Shown here: in pieces, positions 45,602 to 53,425 of the stretch | Layout: each line of letters begins with the position of its first letter | How positions within the stretch are numbered: position 1 is the first letter of the stretch | Origin: Desulfomonile tiedjei | Lineage (GTDB): Bacteria; Desulfobacterota; Desulfomonilia; Desulfomonilales; Desulfomonilaceae | Assembly (NCBI GenBank): GCA_016212925.1 | Contig: JACRDF010000011.1 | Span: 62,001-126,000 of the forward strand | Direction: 5' to 3' | Length of the DNA stretch: 64,000 nucleotides | Notes under the pieces: generated by a model | Databases searched by the model: none | The model's input: only the letters and a program-made list of their open reading frames with translations | What the model was told of the DNA's origin: nothing | Made by a program: the position numbers and the translations under genes

Positions 45602-45970
45602 ATACCAGGTAGCGTTCAAACAGTGAAAAGTTTGTTAGATCCAGCGCAGATCTGGGCAAGCTGTGGACCGTGGCACCCCAGGGCCGCTTCTGACTGGCTG
45701 TTGGGTGCCACTGACCTGGGCATCAGGTCAGTGCTGATTTGGTCCTACGGTAACTGCCAAAATTGATGTCCGTTGTCCCCCAACGGCCCTCCTGCCACTT
45801 CTGCTTTACTCACCCCGTCGTTCCCGCGAAAGCGCGAACCCGGTGAATCCAGCGAGACGCGGGACTGGATTCCTGCCTCCGCAGGAATGACGGAATGGAG
45901 TTCCCACGAATCGGACAAAAATTTGGCAACTGCCGTAAGTCATGGTCACCGTCTGAACGCGAACTGGTAT
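45602..45970. mobile_element. MITE-like element, ATACCAG family
   Basis: 369 bp whose left end ATACCAGGTAGCGTTCAAACAGTGA and, inverted, right end ATACCAGTTCGCGTTCAGACGGTGA are similar. It contains the GGTGCCACTGACCTGG palindrome and a CGTC-TTCCCG/GGAATGACGG hairpin. No coding capacity. Similar ends occur near 53300 and 16745. Confidence 0.5.
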
Positions 45971-46108
45971 GAGACTTCCTCCCCCGTTATAGACCGGCCG
46001 GGGTTGCAAAACAGCCCGGAAATGAAAATACTGAAACCTGGGGGACACAAGCGGCTCTTTCTGTTGTGACTTGTGGACCACCGGCTGACCGCGTTGGAGG
46101 CAGATCTG

Positions 46109-46324
46109 ATGACTCAATCCGGAATTGCAGCGATCTTGAGTTTGGTCATTCCCGGTGTTGGGCAAATCTACAACGGGGATTTCTTGCGGGGCATTTTCTG
46201 GCTGATCGTTACGCCCGGCTTCTGGATCGGCACCGGCGGAATGTTTGGCTGGGTTTGCCATCTCATCGCGGCTTACACCGCCTACAATCGCGGACAGAAG
46301 TACATGCTGGGACAGCTCCCTTAG
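46109..46324 (+). CDS. TM2-like small membrane protein
   Basis: 71 residues from ATG 46109 with GGAGG seven to eight bases upstream; the frame opens 12 codons earlier without support. Two helices (about 5-20 and 28-55) with IPGVGQIYNGDFLRGIFWL, the GxGxxYNGxxxxG pattern of TM2-type domains, then WVCHLIAAYTAYNRGQ. Function unknown. Sits 105 bp before the ArsA gene. Confidence 0.72.
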   Translation: MTQSGIAAILSLVIPGVGQIYNGDFLRGIFWLIVTPGFWIGTGGMFGWVCHLIAAYTAYNRGQKYMLGQLP

Positions 46325-46429
46325 CCGCGGTTGCGAAAAGTTCCGCAATGCGCCCGGCCTGGACTTCGCTCCCGGGTTTCAGTATAGTCTGCTCGGATGT
46401 TAAGGCACAACAATCGACCAGGAGACTGA

Positions 46430-47632
46430 ATGACCGCCAGACAGCCACGAATAATCATTTTCTCAGGAAAAGGCGGCGTAGGTAAGACTACCGTAGCCTC
46501 GGCCACGGCGTTGAAATGTGCCGAACGGGGCTTGAAAACCGTAGTTATTTCCATAGACATCGCGCACAGTCTTTCCGATTCGTTTCAATTGGGCGGCAAT
46601 CTCCACGATTTCAACCGAGGAAAGCCTCGTCGGGTCACGGACAATCTCTGGATTCAGGAAGTGGACATTCAGGAAGAGTTGGATCAGCACTGGGGAGAGG
46701 TATCCCAGTACCTGGCCGCTCTGTTCGGGTCCAGTGGCATGACCCCTGTCTTGGCGCAAGAACTGGCCATAATTCCTGGGATGGAAGACGTTGTCAGCCT
46801 CCTGTACATAAACCAGTACTACCGAGAAAACACCTACGATGTGATTGTAATTGATTGCGCCCCAACCGGCGAGTCGCTGCGTTTCCTGGGCATGCCTACC
46901 ACGCTGGAATGGTATATGAAAAAGTTCTTTCGGTTGGAACGCAGTCTTTTGAAATTGGCTCGACCCATCGCCAAGAAGCTCACGGACGTTCCCCTTCCGG
47001 AAGACAGCTACTTTGACGCGTTGCAGGACCTTTTCCTGAAATTGGAAGGGGTGGACGAAGTCTTGCTGGACCGCGAGATCACTTCGATACGGCTGGTGAC
47101 CAACGCGGAACGCATGGTCATTCGTGAAACCCAACGCGCGTTCATGTATTTTTGCTTGTATGGATTGGTGGTTGACGCGATTATTGTCAACCGGCTCTTT
47201 CCTGAGTCGTTGCAGGATGTCTATTTCAGGGACTGGCTCGCAACCCAGCAAAAGAGCTTGGAGCAAATCCACACGATTTTCGAACCCATCCCCATCCTAC
47301 CTGTCCACATCCTCGAGGATGAAGTCGTGGGATTGGAGAAGTTATCCGCCATGGGCAGGATGGTTTACGGCGACATTGACCCCTCGGCGGTCCTTCATCG
47401 AGACACGGTCTACGAGATCGAGCAACACGACGGCGACATGACGCTTAAGATCAAACTGCCGTTTGTAGCCAAGGAATATGTGGACCTGTCAAAGGAGGAA
47501 GGAGACCTGGTGGTCCGCATTGGATCTTTCAAGCGGCACATATTTCTTCCGAGAACGTTGGTGAATCGTAAGCCCTCCAGGGCTGCTTTGACCGACAATG
47601 TCCTTTCCATAAAATTCCCCGCAAATGAGTGA
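46430..47632 (+). CDS. ArsA/GET3-family ATPase
   Basis: 400 residues, AGGAG before the ATG. The deviant P-loop GKGGVGKTT is at about residue 12-20, the A-loop/DTDPAHS equivalent is SIDIAHSLSDSFQLG, and VIDCAPTGESLRFLGMP is the switch II block. A C-terminal alpha-crystallin-like part is indicated by LSKEEGDLVVRIGSFKRHIFLP (about 365-390), as in several bacterial ArsA homologues. ArsA enzymes energise arsenite efflux or guide tail-anchored proteins; in bacteria with one copy and a small membrane gene next to it, the function is often unknown. Coupled to a 77-residue membrane protein starting 9 bp later. Confidence 0.88.
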   Translation: MTARQPRIIIFSGKGGVGKTTVASATALKCAERGLKTVVISIDIAHSLSDSFQLGGNLHDFNRGKPRRVTDNLWIQEVDIQEELDQHWGEVSQYLAALFGSSGMTPVLAQELAIIPGMEDVVSLLYINQYYRENTYDVIVIDCAPTGESLRFLGMPTTLEWYMKKFFRLERSLLKLARPIAKKLTDVPLPEDSYFDALQDLFLKLEGVDEVLLDREITSIRLVTNAERMVIRETQRAFMYFCLYGLVVDAIIVNRLFPESLQDVYFRDWLATQQKSLEQIHTIFEPIPILPVHILEDEVVGLEKLSAMGRMVYGDIDPSAVLHRDTVYEIEQHDGDMTLKIKLPFVAKEYVDLSKEEGDLVVRIGSFKRHIFLPRTLVNRKPSRAALTDNVLSIKFPANE

Positions 47633-47640
47633 GGCTACCG

Positions 47641-47874
47641 ATGAACCCTCTATGGCTTTTTACAAAGGCAGCAGGAATAACTCTGGTTGCAGTGGCCGGA
47701 ATGAGCTATTTGATCAAGCAATTGGCCCCGAAACCTTCAGACTTGATCACAGGAGCGGTGCATTTTCGAAAAGGAGTCGAAGAATTCCAGAAAGGGTTTA
47801 CCACGGTTTTATTCGGCTCAGGGCCGCAGGACTTGAAAAAAACGAAGGAAGCTTCCAAGATCCCAATTGACTGA
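47641..47874 (+). CDS. small membrane protein linked to the ArsA gene
   Basis: 77 residues. One N-terminal membrane helix (about 6-26, FTKAAGITLVAVAGMSYLIKQ) then a polar tail. Start ATG 47641 with GAGTGAGG upstream, 9 bp after the ArsA stop. Too short to classify; its position makes it a candidate partner of the ArsA-like ATPase. Confidence 0.68.
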   Translation: MNPLWLFTKAAGITLVAVAGMSYLIKQLAPKPSDLITGAVHFRKGVEEFQKGFTTVLFGSGPQDLKKTKEASKIPID

Positions 47875-48114
47875 TCCATCCTTTGGCCTTGAGGGCCTTC
47901 CTCGAAAAGAAATCGGGGAGGGCCAGGGGCAGAAGCTTTTCTTGGCAAAGTGCCAATAGGCGCGGGACGCATGCCGCACCATCCCTTGTTTCGGTTTGCT
48001 CCTCGTCCGGTGACATTTTGGTGTAATGGACAACCGGCCAAACCCCTGAAGGCCTTTTCGCGGGAGTTTTCAACGTCAAAAAAACCCAAAATCTGCATTG
48101 GTGGGTAATGTGTA

Positions 48115-49986
48115 ATGGGCAACCACAAAACGTCTTATGCCTCTAAGCTTGTCACCGCCCGAGAAGCTGCGGCTCTCATAAAGAACGGCGACCGGGTGTA
48201 TCTGGGGAGCATGTGTTCCGAGCCCTCGGCCGTGATCGAGGCCCTCGGCAAATCTTACCTCGAAGATGTGGAGTTCATACAGTTCATCACAGGGTGTCAA
48301 TCGTCGGCTTTGGCGGCTAAAGGTCGGGAACGATTCAGAATAAAGACCTTCTTTATCGGCGGGGCGCCTTGTGAGGCTGATAGGCCTTCTGAAGCCGATT
48401 ATGTCCCGCTGTTCCATTCCCAGATTCCCATGTTTTTCAGGAACCGCCGCATTCCTATCGACATGGCGGTAGTACAGGTTTCGGCCCCGGACAGATTCGG
48501 GCGATTGAGCCTTGGCATCTCGGTGGATGTGTCTCTTGCCGCGGTAGAAAGCGCGCGGAGGGTCATAGCTCAGGTCAACCCGAGGATGCCTCGTACTAAC
48601 GGCGACACATTTATAACTCTGGATAAGATTGATTACGTGGTGGAATCCGATGAGGAGTTGTACGAGATCCCTGAGGAGACGCTTGGAGTTCGTGAGAAGA
48701 CAATCAGCGGCTATGTCAGTGAACTCATAGAGGACGGCTCAATTTTGCAGTTCGGTTTTGCAGGCATTTCCCGCGGCCTGATGGAATATTTTTATGAGCA
48801 TCGGAATCTCGGGCTTCACACCGAAATCTTGACCGACCCATTAATGGACCTCATCGAAGCCGGTGTTATCAACAACAGCACAAAAAAGCAGTATAGAGGC
48901 AGATCTCTCGCTTCGTGCTGCATGGGCACACGGCGGCTTTACGACTACGTTCACGAAAACTCTCTGGTCGAACTGTACCCCTCGGATACCCTGCTCGACC
49001 CGGCCTTCATAGCCACAAACGAAAAGATGGTCGCGATCAACCTGGCGCTTCAGGTGGATCTCCGGGGCCAGATTCGGCAAGGAAAGCCCGCATGGACCGC
49101 TTTTGAAGGCTCAGGAGGCGACCACGATTTCATGCGAGGGGCCACTATGGCCAAGGGCGGGCGTTCCGTGATCTGTTTGCGGTCAACTTCTCCTCAGAGC
49201 GGCCGATCGACGATTGTTCCGTCTTTTGGTCCCAGGGCATCGGTGGTAAGCAATCGCGGTGACGTTAATTATATAGTCACGGAGTACGGCATCGCTTACC
49301 TCGGCGGCAAGTCGGTCCGGGAAAGGGCTATGGCTCTTATAGAAATCGCTCATCCCGACTTCCGGGAAGAGCTGATGAAGCAGGCCCGCGAAATGGGGTA
49401 CGTGTATAGCGACCAGTTTTATTTCGAGACCGCGTCACCGGAATTCCGCCGCCGGATTCGGACCGATAGAGTGTTCAAGGGTGGGGTCCAGGGCCATATT
49501 AGGGTTATAAAACCTACCGATGAGTCTATGATACGGGACCTTTTCTACAACCTCTCGGAGGATTCGGTATACTTCCGCTATTTCACCCCGCGCCGGAGCA
49601 TGCCCCACAAGAACGTGCAGCAATATTGCAATCTTACTGAGGACAAGGGACTGTCTCTGGTTGTCAGTACGGGCCCGCGAGAGAACCGGCGGATCATTGC
49701 CGAAGCTCGTTACATGATTGACCCCAAAGGCGGGTTCCCGGACGTAGCTTTCATGGTTGATGAAAACTACCAGCGCCGCGGCATCGGGAGTGCTCTGGTG
49801 CACTATCTGATCGAGATTGCAAAAGAGCGGGGGATCAAGGGCTTCCGCGCTGATGTGCTGGTTTCCAACAAACCAATGCTGCGAACTTTTGACAGGCTGC
49901 CTTATGTGGTACACAAAACACTGGAAGATGGCGTAGTGTCGCTTTATTTTCAGTTCGATGAGCCGAAAGAACCTAGTGTTGATTAG
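48115..49986 (+). CDS. acetyl-CoA hydrolase/CoA-transferase fused to a GNAT acetyltransferase domain
   Basis: 623 residues. Residues 1-440 are a family I-type CoA transferase (Cat1/4-hydroxybutyrate-like): NGDRVYLGSMCSEPSAVIEAL, MAVVQVSAPDRFGRLSLG, and TEYGIAYLGGKSVRERAMAL with IAHPDF. Residues 460-615 are a GNAT domain with VAFMVDENYQRRGIGSALVHYLIE, the acetyl-CoA pyrophosphate motif. In the first part the usual GGQxDF segment reads GGDHDF, so activity there is not certain. The fusion is known in several anaerobic deltaproteobacteria and may couple CoA-thioester handling to lysine acetylation. No ribosome binding site of good quality; GGTGGG upstream. Confidence 0.9.
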   Translation: MGNHKTSYASKLVTAREAAALIKNGDRVYLGSMCSEPSAVIEALGKSYLEDVEFIQFITGCQSSALAAKGRERFRIKTFFIGGAPCEADRPSEADYVPLFHSQIPMFFRNRRIPIDMAVVQVSAPDRFGRLSLGISVDVSLAAVESARRVIAQVNPRMPRTNGDTFITLDKIDYVVESDEELYEIPEETLGVREKTISGYVSELIEDGSILQFGFAGISRGLMEYFYEHRNLGLHTEILTDPLMDLIEAGVINNSTKKQYRGRSLASCCMGTRRLYDYVHENSLVELYPSDTLLDPAFIATNEKMVAINLALQVDLRGQIRQGKPAWTAFEGSGGDHDFMRGATMAKGGRSVICLRSTSPQSGRSTIVPSFGPRASVVSNRGDVNYIVTEYGIAYLGGKSVRERAMALIEIAHPDFREELMKQAREMGYVYSDQFYFETASPEFRRRIRTDRVFKGGVQGHIRVIKPTDESMIRDLFYNLSEDSVYFRYFTPRRSMPHKNVQQYCNLTEDKGLSLVVSTGPRENRRIIAEARYMIDPKGGFPDVAFMVDENYQRRGIGSALVHYLIEIAKERGIKGFRADVLVSNKPMLRTFDRLPYVVHKTLEDGVVSLYFQFDEPKEPSVD

Positions 49987-50104
49987 AAATTGTCAGGCAG
50001 TCGCCAAAATGGTTGACCTTATCCGATACCCAAGTACTGGAGGGTGGGTAGGGCAAGGCGTCCTTGCCGGGCAACACCTATAACCTTGTTGGTTTGCGAC
50101 CTGG
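49987..50104. other. spacer next to the TATAG element
   Basis: No gene. Its end GCGACCTGGTATA resembles the inverted ATACCAG-type element end, so a second partial mobile element may abut the one at 50105. Confidence 0.3.
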
Positions 50105-50459
50105 TATAGTGGCTCTCGAAAGTAAGCGCGGATCAATTTGCGGATATCCTGCCAACGCGGGACGATCTCATTCGGGAAGAGCTTTTGGGAACAACCGCTG
50201 TAACCCCTTGCGTCAAGCGATGCTTTCTGTATTGGGTGCCACGGACCTGGGCCTTACCAGGTCCGTGCTTCCTGCCAGTTATATCGCCACGATAAATCGG
50301 AGGATTCCCAGCTTTACCGAACCATCCGCTCGCTCTTCAATTTGGTGTTTAATGCGGGGGACAACCTCGCTGTTTTCCAAAAAACCCGGCACCCGGCACC
50401 CGGCACCCGGCACCCGGCACCCGGGAATCAATCCGCGATAACTTTAGAGAGCTGGTATA
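50105..50459. mobile_element. MITE-like element, TATAG family copy B
   Basis: 355 bp. Left end TATAGTGGCTCTCGAAAGT and right end, inverted, TATACCAGCTCTCTAAAGT, continuing as matching CGCGGAT; terminal repeats of about 28 bp. Holds the palindrome GGTGCCACGGACCTGG/CCAGGTCCGTGC at 50234 and a 7-bp tandem array (50384). It ends directly at the stop codon of the next gene. Confidence 0.65.
50384..50424. repeat. tandem array of a 7-bp unit (ACCCGGC)
   Basis: Five exact units of ACCCGGC plus a partial sixth, in a non-coding region. A simple slippage-prone repeat inside the element 50105-50459. Confidence 0.75.
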
Positions 50460-51233
50460 TCATCTTGTAATACCCAGATGCCGGAAGGTGCTCGGAATCA
50501 GCATCGGCACTTGAGTTTGGTAGGTCCTGTAACCTTCACCGAATTGTGCGACCAGGTCTCGTTCCTCCAATATTGTCCCGACAACTATCCACGCGGTCCA
50601 CAACAGATTAAACAGGAGGCGGTCGGCTGTCAGGTCCGGACAGGACCAGATCATCAAGATGCAGAAAAGGTACAGAGGGTGACGTACCCAGCGGTATGGA
50701 CCACGGACCTTAAGATCACCGGCTGTCGCTGTGGCGCTCTGAATATTCCTTAGAATCGGACGGAGGCCGTAGGCGTCGAACTTTCCCAGGGACCGAATCC
50801 CCCAATAGAAACCTATAATGCACAAGAAGAATACAGCCCGCAGGACCCATCGAAGAGCCCCTTCGGCGGAAAACAAGGTGTAATTGGATTTCTGCCAGAG
50901 CACCACGAGAAGGATCAGCAAGACAGCAGAAGCTACGGTGAACAAAGCACCGTGGTATTTCTCTGCCATGAATTGAGCCGAACATCGCCGAAAAGATGCT
51001 CTGATCATGCCGCTATGCTGAATGAAGAAGGCAATGGACAGACAGGTATTCAACACGAGCGCGCCAACTTCTCCAAGACCCAGGTCCACCAGGTCTAGCG
51101 ATCCTTTGAACACAAAGACCGCCATCAAGAGCAGCGATACGTTTCCCAGGAGACTGGTAACAGTGACTAACGTTCGATCGCGTAAAGCCAGAGGCGATTT
51201 TTTTCTATCAGACTCGCTCGGCAGATTCCCCAT
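50460..51233 (-). CDS. isoprenylcysteine/phospholipid methyltransferase-like membrane protein
   Basis: 257 residues, GAGAGGC before the ATG. About six membrane helices with the ICMT/PEMT C-terminal motif: VRGPYRWVRHPLYLFCIL (about 178) and EERDLVAQFGEGYRTYQTQVP (about 228), which bind SAM. Such enzymes methylate lipid or isoprenoid-linked groups. The stop codon lies exactly at the end of the MITE-like element at 50105-50459, so the gene's last codons could have been altered by the insertion. Confidence 0.85.
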   Translation of the reverse strand: MGNLPSESDRKKSPLALRDRTLVTVTSLLGNVSLLLMAVFVFKGSLDLVDLGLGEVGALVLNTCLSIAFFIQHSGMIRASFRRCSAQFMAEKYHGALFTVASAVLLILLVVLWQKSNYTLFSAEGALRWVLRAVFFLCIIGFYWGIRSLGKFDAYGLRPILRNIQSATATAGDLKVRGPYRWVRHPLYLFCILMIWSCPDLTADRLLFNLLWTAWIVVGTILEERDLVAQFGEGYRTYQTQVPMLIPSTFRHLGITR

Positions 51234-51282
51234 GTGACAGCCTCTCGTGGCATCAAGTCAGCGTTGGTGTTTTGCCCATGAT

Positions 51283-51317
51283 AGGTGCCACTGCTGGAAA
51301 AGCCGGCAGTGGCACTC
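51283..51317. repeat. palindrome GTGCCACTGC / GCAGTGGCAC
   Basis: Arms of 10 bp around TGGAAAAGCCG, between the methyltransferase gene start (51233) and the end of the C_GCAxxG gene (51357). Related to the dispersed GGTGCCAC palindromes at 45704, 50228, 53176 and 53233. Confidence 0.5.
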
Positions 51318-51356
51318 AAACAATGTTCCTCATCACTTCGAATTTAATTGCCACCG

Positions 51357-51929
51357 CTACCTGGCCCCCGCGGCACATGGGCACGCCGTTTGAGGATGGC
51401 TATCAACTGCAACCCGTGTCAATTTACTTGTGGCCGGACCCGTTTCGTCGAGAGACGAGGCTTGCTTCCATTCGAAGCCGTTCTCGGCCAGAAGCGACTG
51501 GACTTTCTTCAGCACGCCCGCGACAATCCTGGGGCACCTTTCAGGTTGTTTCTTCGGGTCGTCTTCCGTGATTTCCCTGCATCTTATCCCACCGTATTGC
51601 GCTCCATATTTTGAAGCAAACCAGTCCATCAGTTCGCTGACCATGATGTTGAGGCGCGGATCCGCTTCCTCGTTCTCGCTTCCTCGACCGTTATACAGGC
51701 CTAACAGGCAGGCTCCGCCGGTGAGCGCGCCGCAAAGCTCACCGGAAAAGCCGACACCTCCAGCCAATCCAGAGACAGTCCTGATCAGATCGGGATTGGT
51801 TTTGCCTTGAGCATCGAGTCCCGCGAACAGGAGGATTTCACTGCAATGGAACCCCTGCTGGACGCGCTGTATCATTCCCATCTGTTCCTCTGTAAGCCCC
51901 TCGGGCTGAAAACGGCATGCGTTTTCCAT
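51357..51929 (-). CDS. C_GCAxxG_C_C family protein (Cys form)
   Basis: 190 residues, AAAGGGGA before the ATG. Family residues in order: GFHCSEILLFA (first Cys), a Gly-rich GGVGFSGELCGALTGG block (about 78), then two more Cys (YGGIRCREI and PERCPRIV) toward the C-terminus. The family is common in anaerobes and probably uses these Cys for redox chemistry or metal binding, but its reaction is unknown. It is 24 bp downstream of the ArsR-like gene with the in-frame TGA, on the same strand, so it is probably the regulated target. Compare the TGA-containing paralogue at 56448. Confidence 0.85.
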   Translation of the reverse strand: MENACRFQPEGLTEEQMGMIQRVQQGFHCSEILLFAGLDAQGKTNPDLIRTVSGLAGGVGFSGELCGALTGGACLLGLYNGRGSENEEADPRLNIMVSELMDWFASKYGAQYGGIRCREITEDDPKKQPERCPRIVAGVLKKVQSLLAENGFEWKQASSLDETGPATSKLTRVAVDSHPQTACPCAAGAR

Positions 51930-51953
51930 GACCTGTTCCCCTTTCTCCGCAAT

Positions 51954-52322
51954 TCAAGTGAGTCGTTCCGCGGAGGCACTATGTTTGTTCAAAACGGCCC
52001 CTCCTCCACTATGGAGAAGTTCCCTCATAGCTTTCACAGCTTCCTCGTTAACCCAGCATTCAATGTTCTTTCCGCGGCGTTCCACCACAATTATGCCTGC
52101 CTGGCGAAGCTCCTTGATGTGGTGAGAAACCGTGGAAGGAGCGATGTTCAACTCTTCTCCCAACTCGCCGACGTACCGCCGGGCCTCTTCGACTGTGCTT
52201 CAGGTTGTTCCGGGCGGGCAAACCGCGAGGAGGCGCAAGAAGATAGCAAGTCGATGAGGATTCGAGAGGGCTTTGAACATTTCGGCGTACCGAGCCATTT
52301 CTTTTATTCGATTGTTTGACAT
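51954..52322 (-). CDS. ArsR/SmtB-family repressor with in-frame TGA (candidate selenoprotein)
   Basis: 122 residues if TGA (52200-52202, codon 41) is read as selenocysteine. Before it: MSNNRIKEMARYAEMFKALS, then NPHRLAIFLRLLAVCPPGTT; after it, in the same frame: STVEEARRYVGELGEELN, IAPSTVSHHIKELRQAG (recognition HTH) and IIVVERRGKNIECWVNEEA. So both halves keep the ArsR fold, and a Cys pair is expected here: I recall related ArsR proteins with CPPGTxC at this place. A 5-bp stem with loop GGTAC starts 17 bases after the TGA. Reading as a nonsense mutant is the alternative. Promoter and operator are listed separately. Confidence 0.75.
52168..52182 (-). promoter_or_regulatory. bSECIS-like hairpin after the ArsR TGA
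   Basis: On the minus strand CCGGC pairs with GTCGG (one G-U) around loop GGTAC, with 17 bases from the TGA to the stem and 22 to the loop. G at the first loop positions and a 16-37 base TGA-to-loop distance match the bacterial SECIS consensus I know. A five-pair stem is short and can arise by chance. Confidence 0.5.
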
Positions 52323-52331
52323 ATTTCGAAT
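52306..52331. promoter_or_regulatory. candidate ArsR operator (inverted repeat)
   Basis: ATTCGA (52306-52311) and TCGAAT (52326-52331) form an inverted repeat over the start codon and the -10 region, as is common for self-repressing ArsR genes. Confidence 0.5.
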
Positions 52332-52357
52332 TATAGATGTTTGCCCCCCCTTGTCAA
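52330..52357 (-). promoter_or_regulatory. consensus sigma70 promoter of the ArsR gene
   Basis: On the minus strand TTGACA (52357-52352) and TATAAT (52335-52330) are both exact consensus, 16 bases apart. Transcription would start about at the ATG (52322), so the message may be leaderless, or the true start may be ATG at codon 9 (52298). Confidence 0.78.
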
Positions 52358-52549
52358 GTTCTTTTTTTGTTCACGCCGGCAAACGCCCCGGAAGATTGTG
52401 GTTGTTTGAGGTATTCCGAGTGCCAATTTTTTTGTCCCAATGGGGGGTTGGCCGATGTAGGGGCAGGCCTCGTGCCTGCCCTAGGTCCAACGAGACGCAA
52501 GGACAAGGGCGGACGCGGGGTCCGCCCCTACCGAACTCGGTGCTTCTCT
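52358..52549. repeat. palindrome-rich non-coding sequence upstream of the ArsR gene
   Basis: GGGGCAGGCCTCGTGCCTGCCC and GGGCGGACGCGGGGTCCGCCC are back-to-back hairpins around 52460-52530. Non-coding; dispersed repeat type. Confidence 0.5.
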
Positions 52550-52889
52550 TATAGTAGTTCTCAAAATTAATCGCGAAAATAGTTATCACCGGTATCTTTC
52601 CCCTGAAGGGGGAGTACGGTGGGTAGCCACGGGTGAAACCCGTGGTACGAAGCGCCAATAATTAGTCTTTTCGCGACCCTGAAGGGGCCGACCCCTCCGG
52701 GGCCGGTCTGGTGATTGATGGGGGCTTTTTCCCTGGGTTTCACCCAGGGCTACCCACAGTATTCCCCTTCGGGGAATACCGGATGCAGGGACGGCGTGCT
52801 GGAACTTACGTCCCATCGACTGGCATGCCACTGCCAATCGCTTTACGCAGTGTGATTTGATTCCGACAGAACTTTCGAGAATGGCTATA
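52550..52889. mobile_element. MITE-like element, TATAG family copy C
   Basis: 340 bp. Ends: TATAGTAGTTCTCAAAATT and, inverted, TATAGCCATTCTCGAAAGTTCTGTCGG; the latter matches the end of copy D at 56419 in more detail. Inside are CCACGGGTGAAACCCGTGG, CCTCCGGGGCCGG-type and GGGTTTCACCC palindromes. Confidence 0.6.
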
Positions 52890-52980
52890 ATCCTAGTTCC
52901 GGAGGCTTTCCCTCCGACAGTCACGCCTTTCAGGTGCGTGTGTTGCCTGGCAGTGTCCGGGCAGAGCCCGGACGGCATGG

Positions 52981-53012
52981 GTTCCCAGGCGGAGCCTGGG
53001 AACCAGACAAAC
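52981..53012. repeat. dispersed GTTCCCAGGCGGAGCCTGGGAAC repeat, copy 1
   Basis: Palindromic; the first 25 bases, through ...CCAGA, match 53327-53361 exactly, and the following bases are similar. Confidence 0.7.
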
Positions 53013-53175
53013 CGGTGGATGAAATTCAAGGAAAAACCTTTGCTTGGGAATGATTTCCAGCTGTGAGGTAATTCCCCTGGGACCGGCAGGGACGCAGGCC
53101 CCTACCGTAGCAAGCCCAGCCGGCCTCTGTTTTTGTAACATTGCGTGGTCAAACAATTAACATTCGACCCAATCA

Positions 53176-53278
53176 TGCACGGACCTGGCCAAGCTCAGGT
53201 CCGTGGCACCCACAGAGCGAAGGTGATGCAATCTTGGGTGCCACTGACCTGGGGGGGCACCAGGTCAGTGCGGATTTT
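53176..53278. repeat. pair of GGTGCCAC...ACCTGG palindromes in opposite orientation
   Basis: CACGGACCTGGCC...GGTCCGTGGCACCC (53176-53216) and GGTGCCACTGACCTGG...CCAGGTCAGTGC (53235-53272) are versions of a repeat that also occurs at 45704 and 50228. Confidence 0.6.
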
Positions 53279-53326
53279 GCTTCCACCTGTCTTTCACTGT
53301 TTGAAAGCGAACTAGTATAAATCCTC

Positions 53327-53361
53327 GTTCCCAGGCGGAGCCTGGGAACCAGAGAAACCGG
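53327..53361. repeat. dispersed GTTCCCAGGCGGAGCCTGGGAAC repeat, copy 2
   Basis: Matches 52981-53012 except at the last few bases; lies just before the acyl-CoA ligase gene's 3' end. Confidence 0.7.
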
Positions 53362-53425
53362 GGAACGCCTTTTGTGCAAAACAAGGGGCTCCCCGGACGG
53401 CTTTTCATCTTTTCCTGTCTTCCAC

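Noticed and set aside
46463-47272. Minus-strand frame inside the ArsA-like gene
   Set aside because: Antisense to a gene with P-loop and conserved motifs.
50384-50424. Short repeat array as CRISPR
   Set aside because: Repeat units are 7 bp without spacers; no cas genes.
51954-52322. ArsR gene as a simple nonsense-mutated pseudogene
   Set aside because: Both halves are intact, the promoter is consensus, a hairpin follows TGA and a second gene uses TGA as selenocysteine; still, nonsense is the main alternative and is not excluded.
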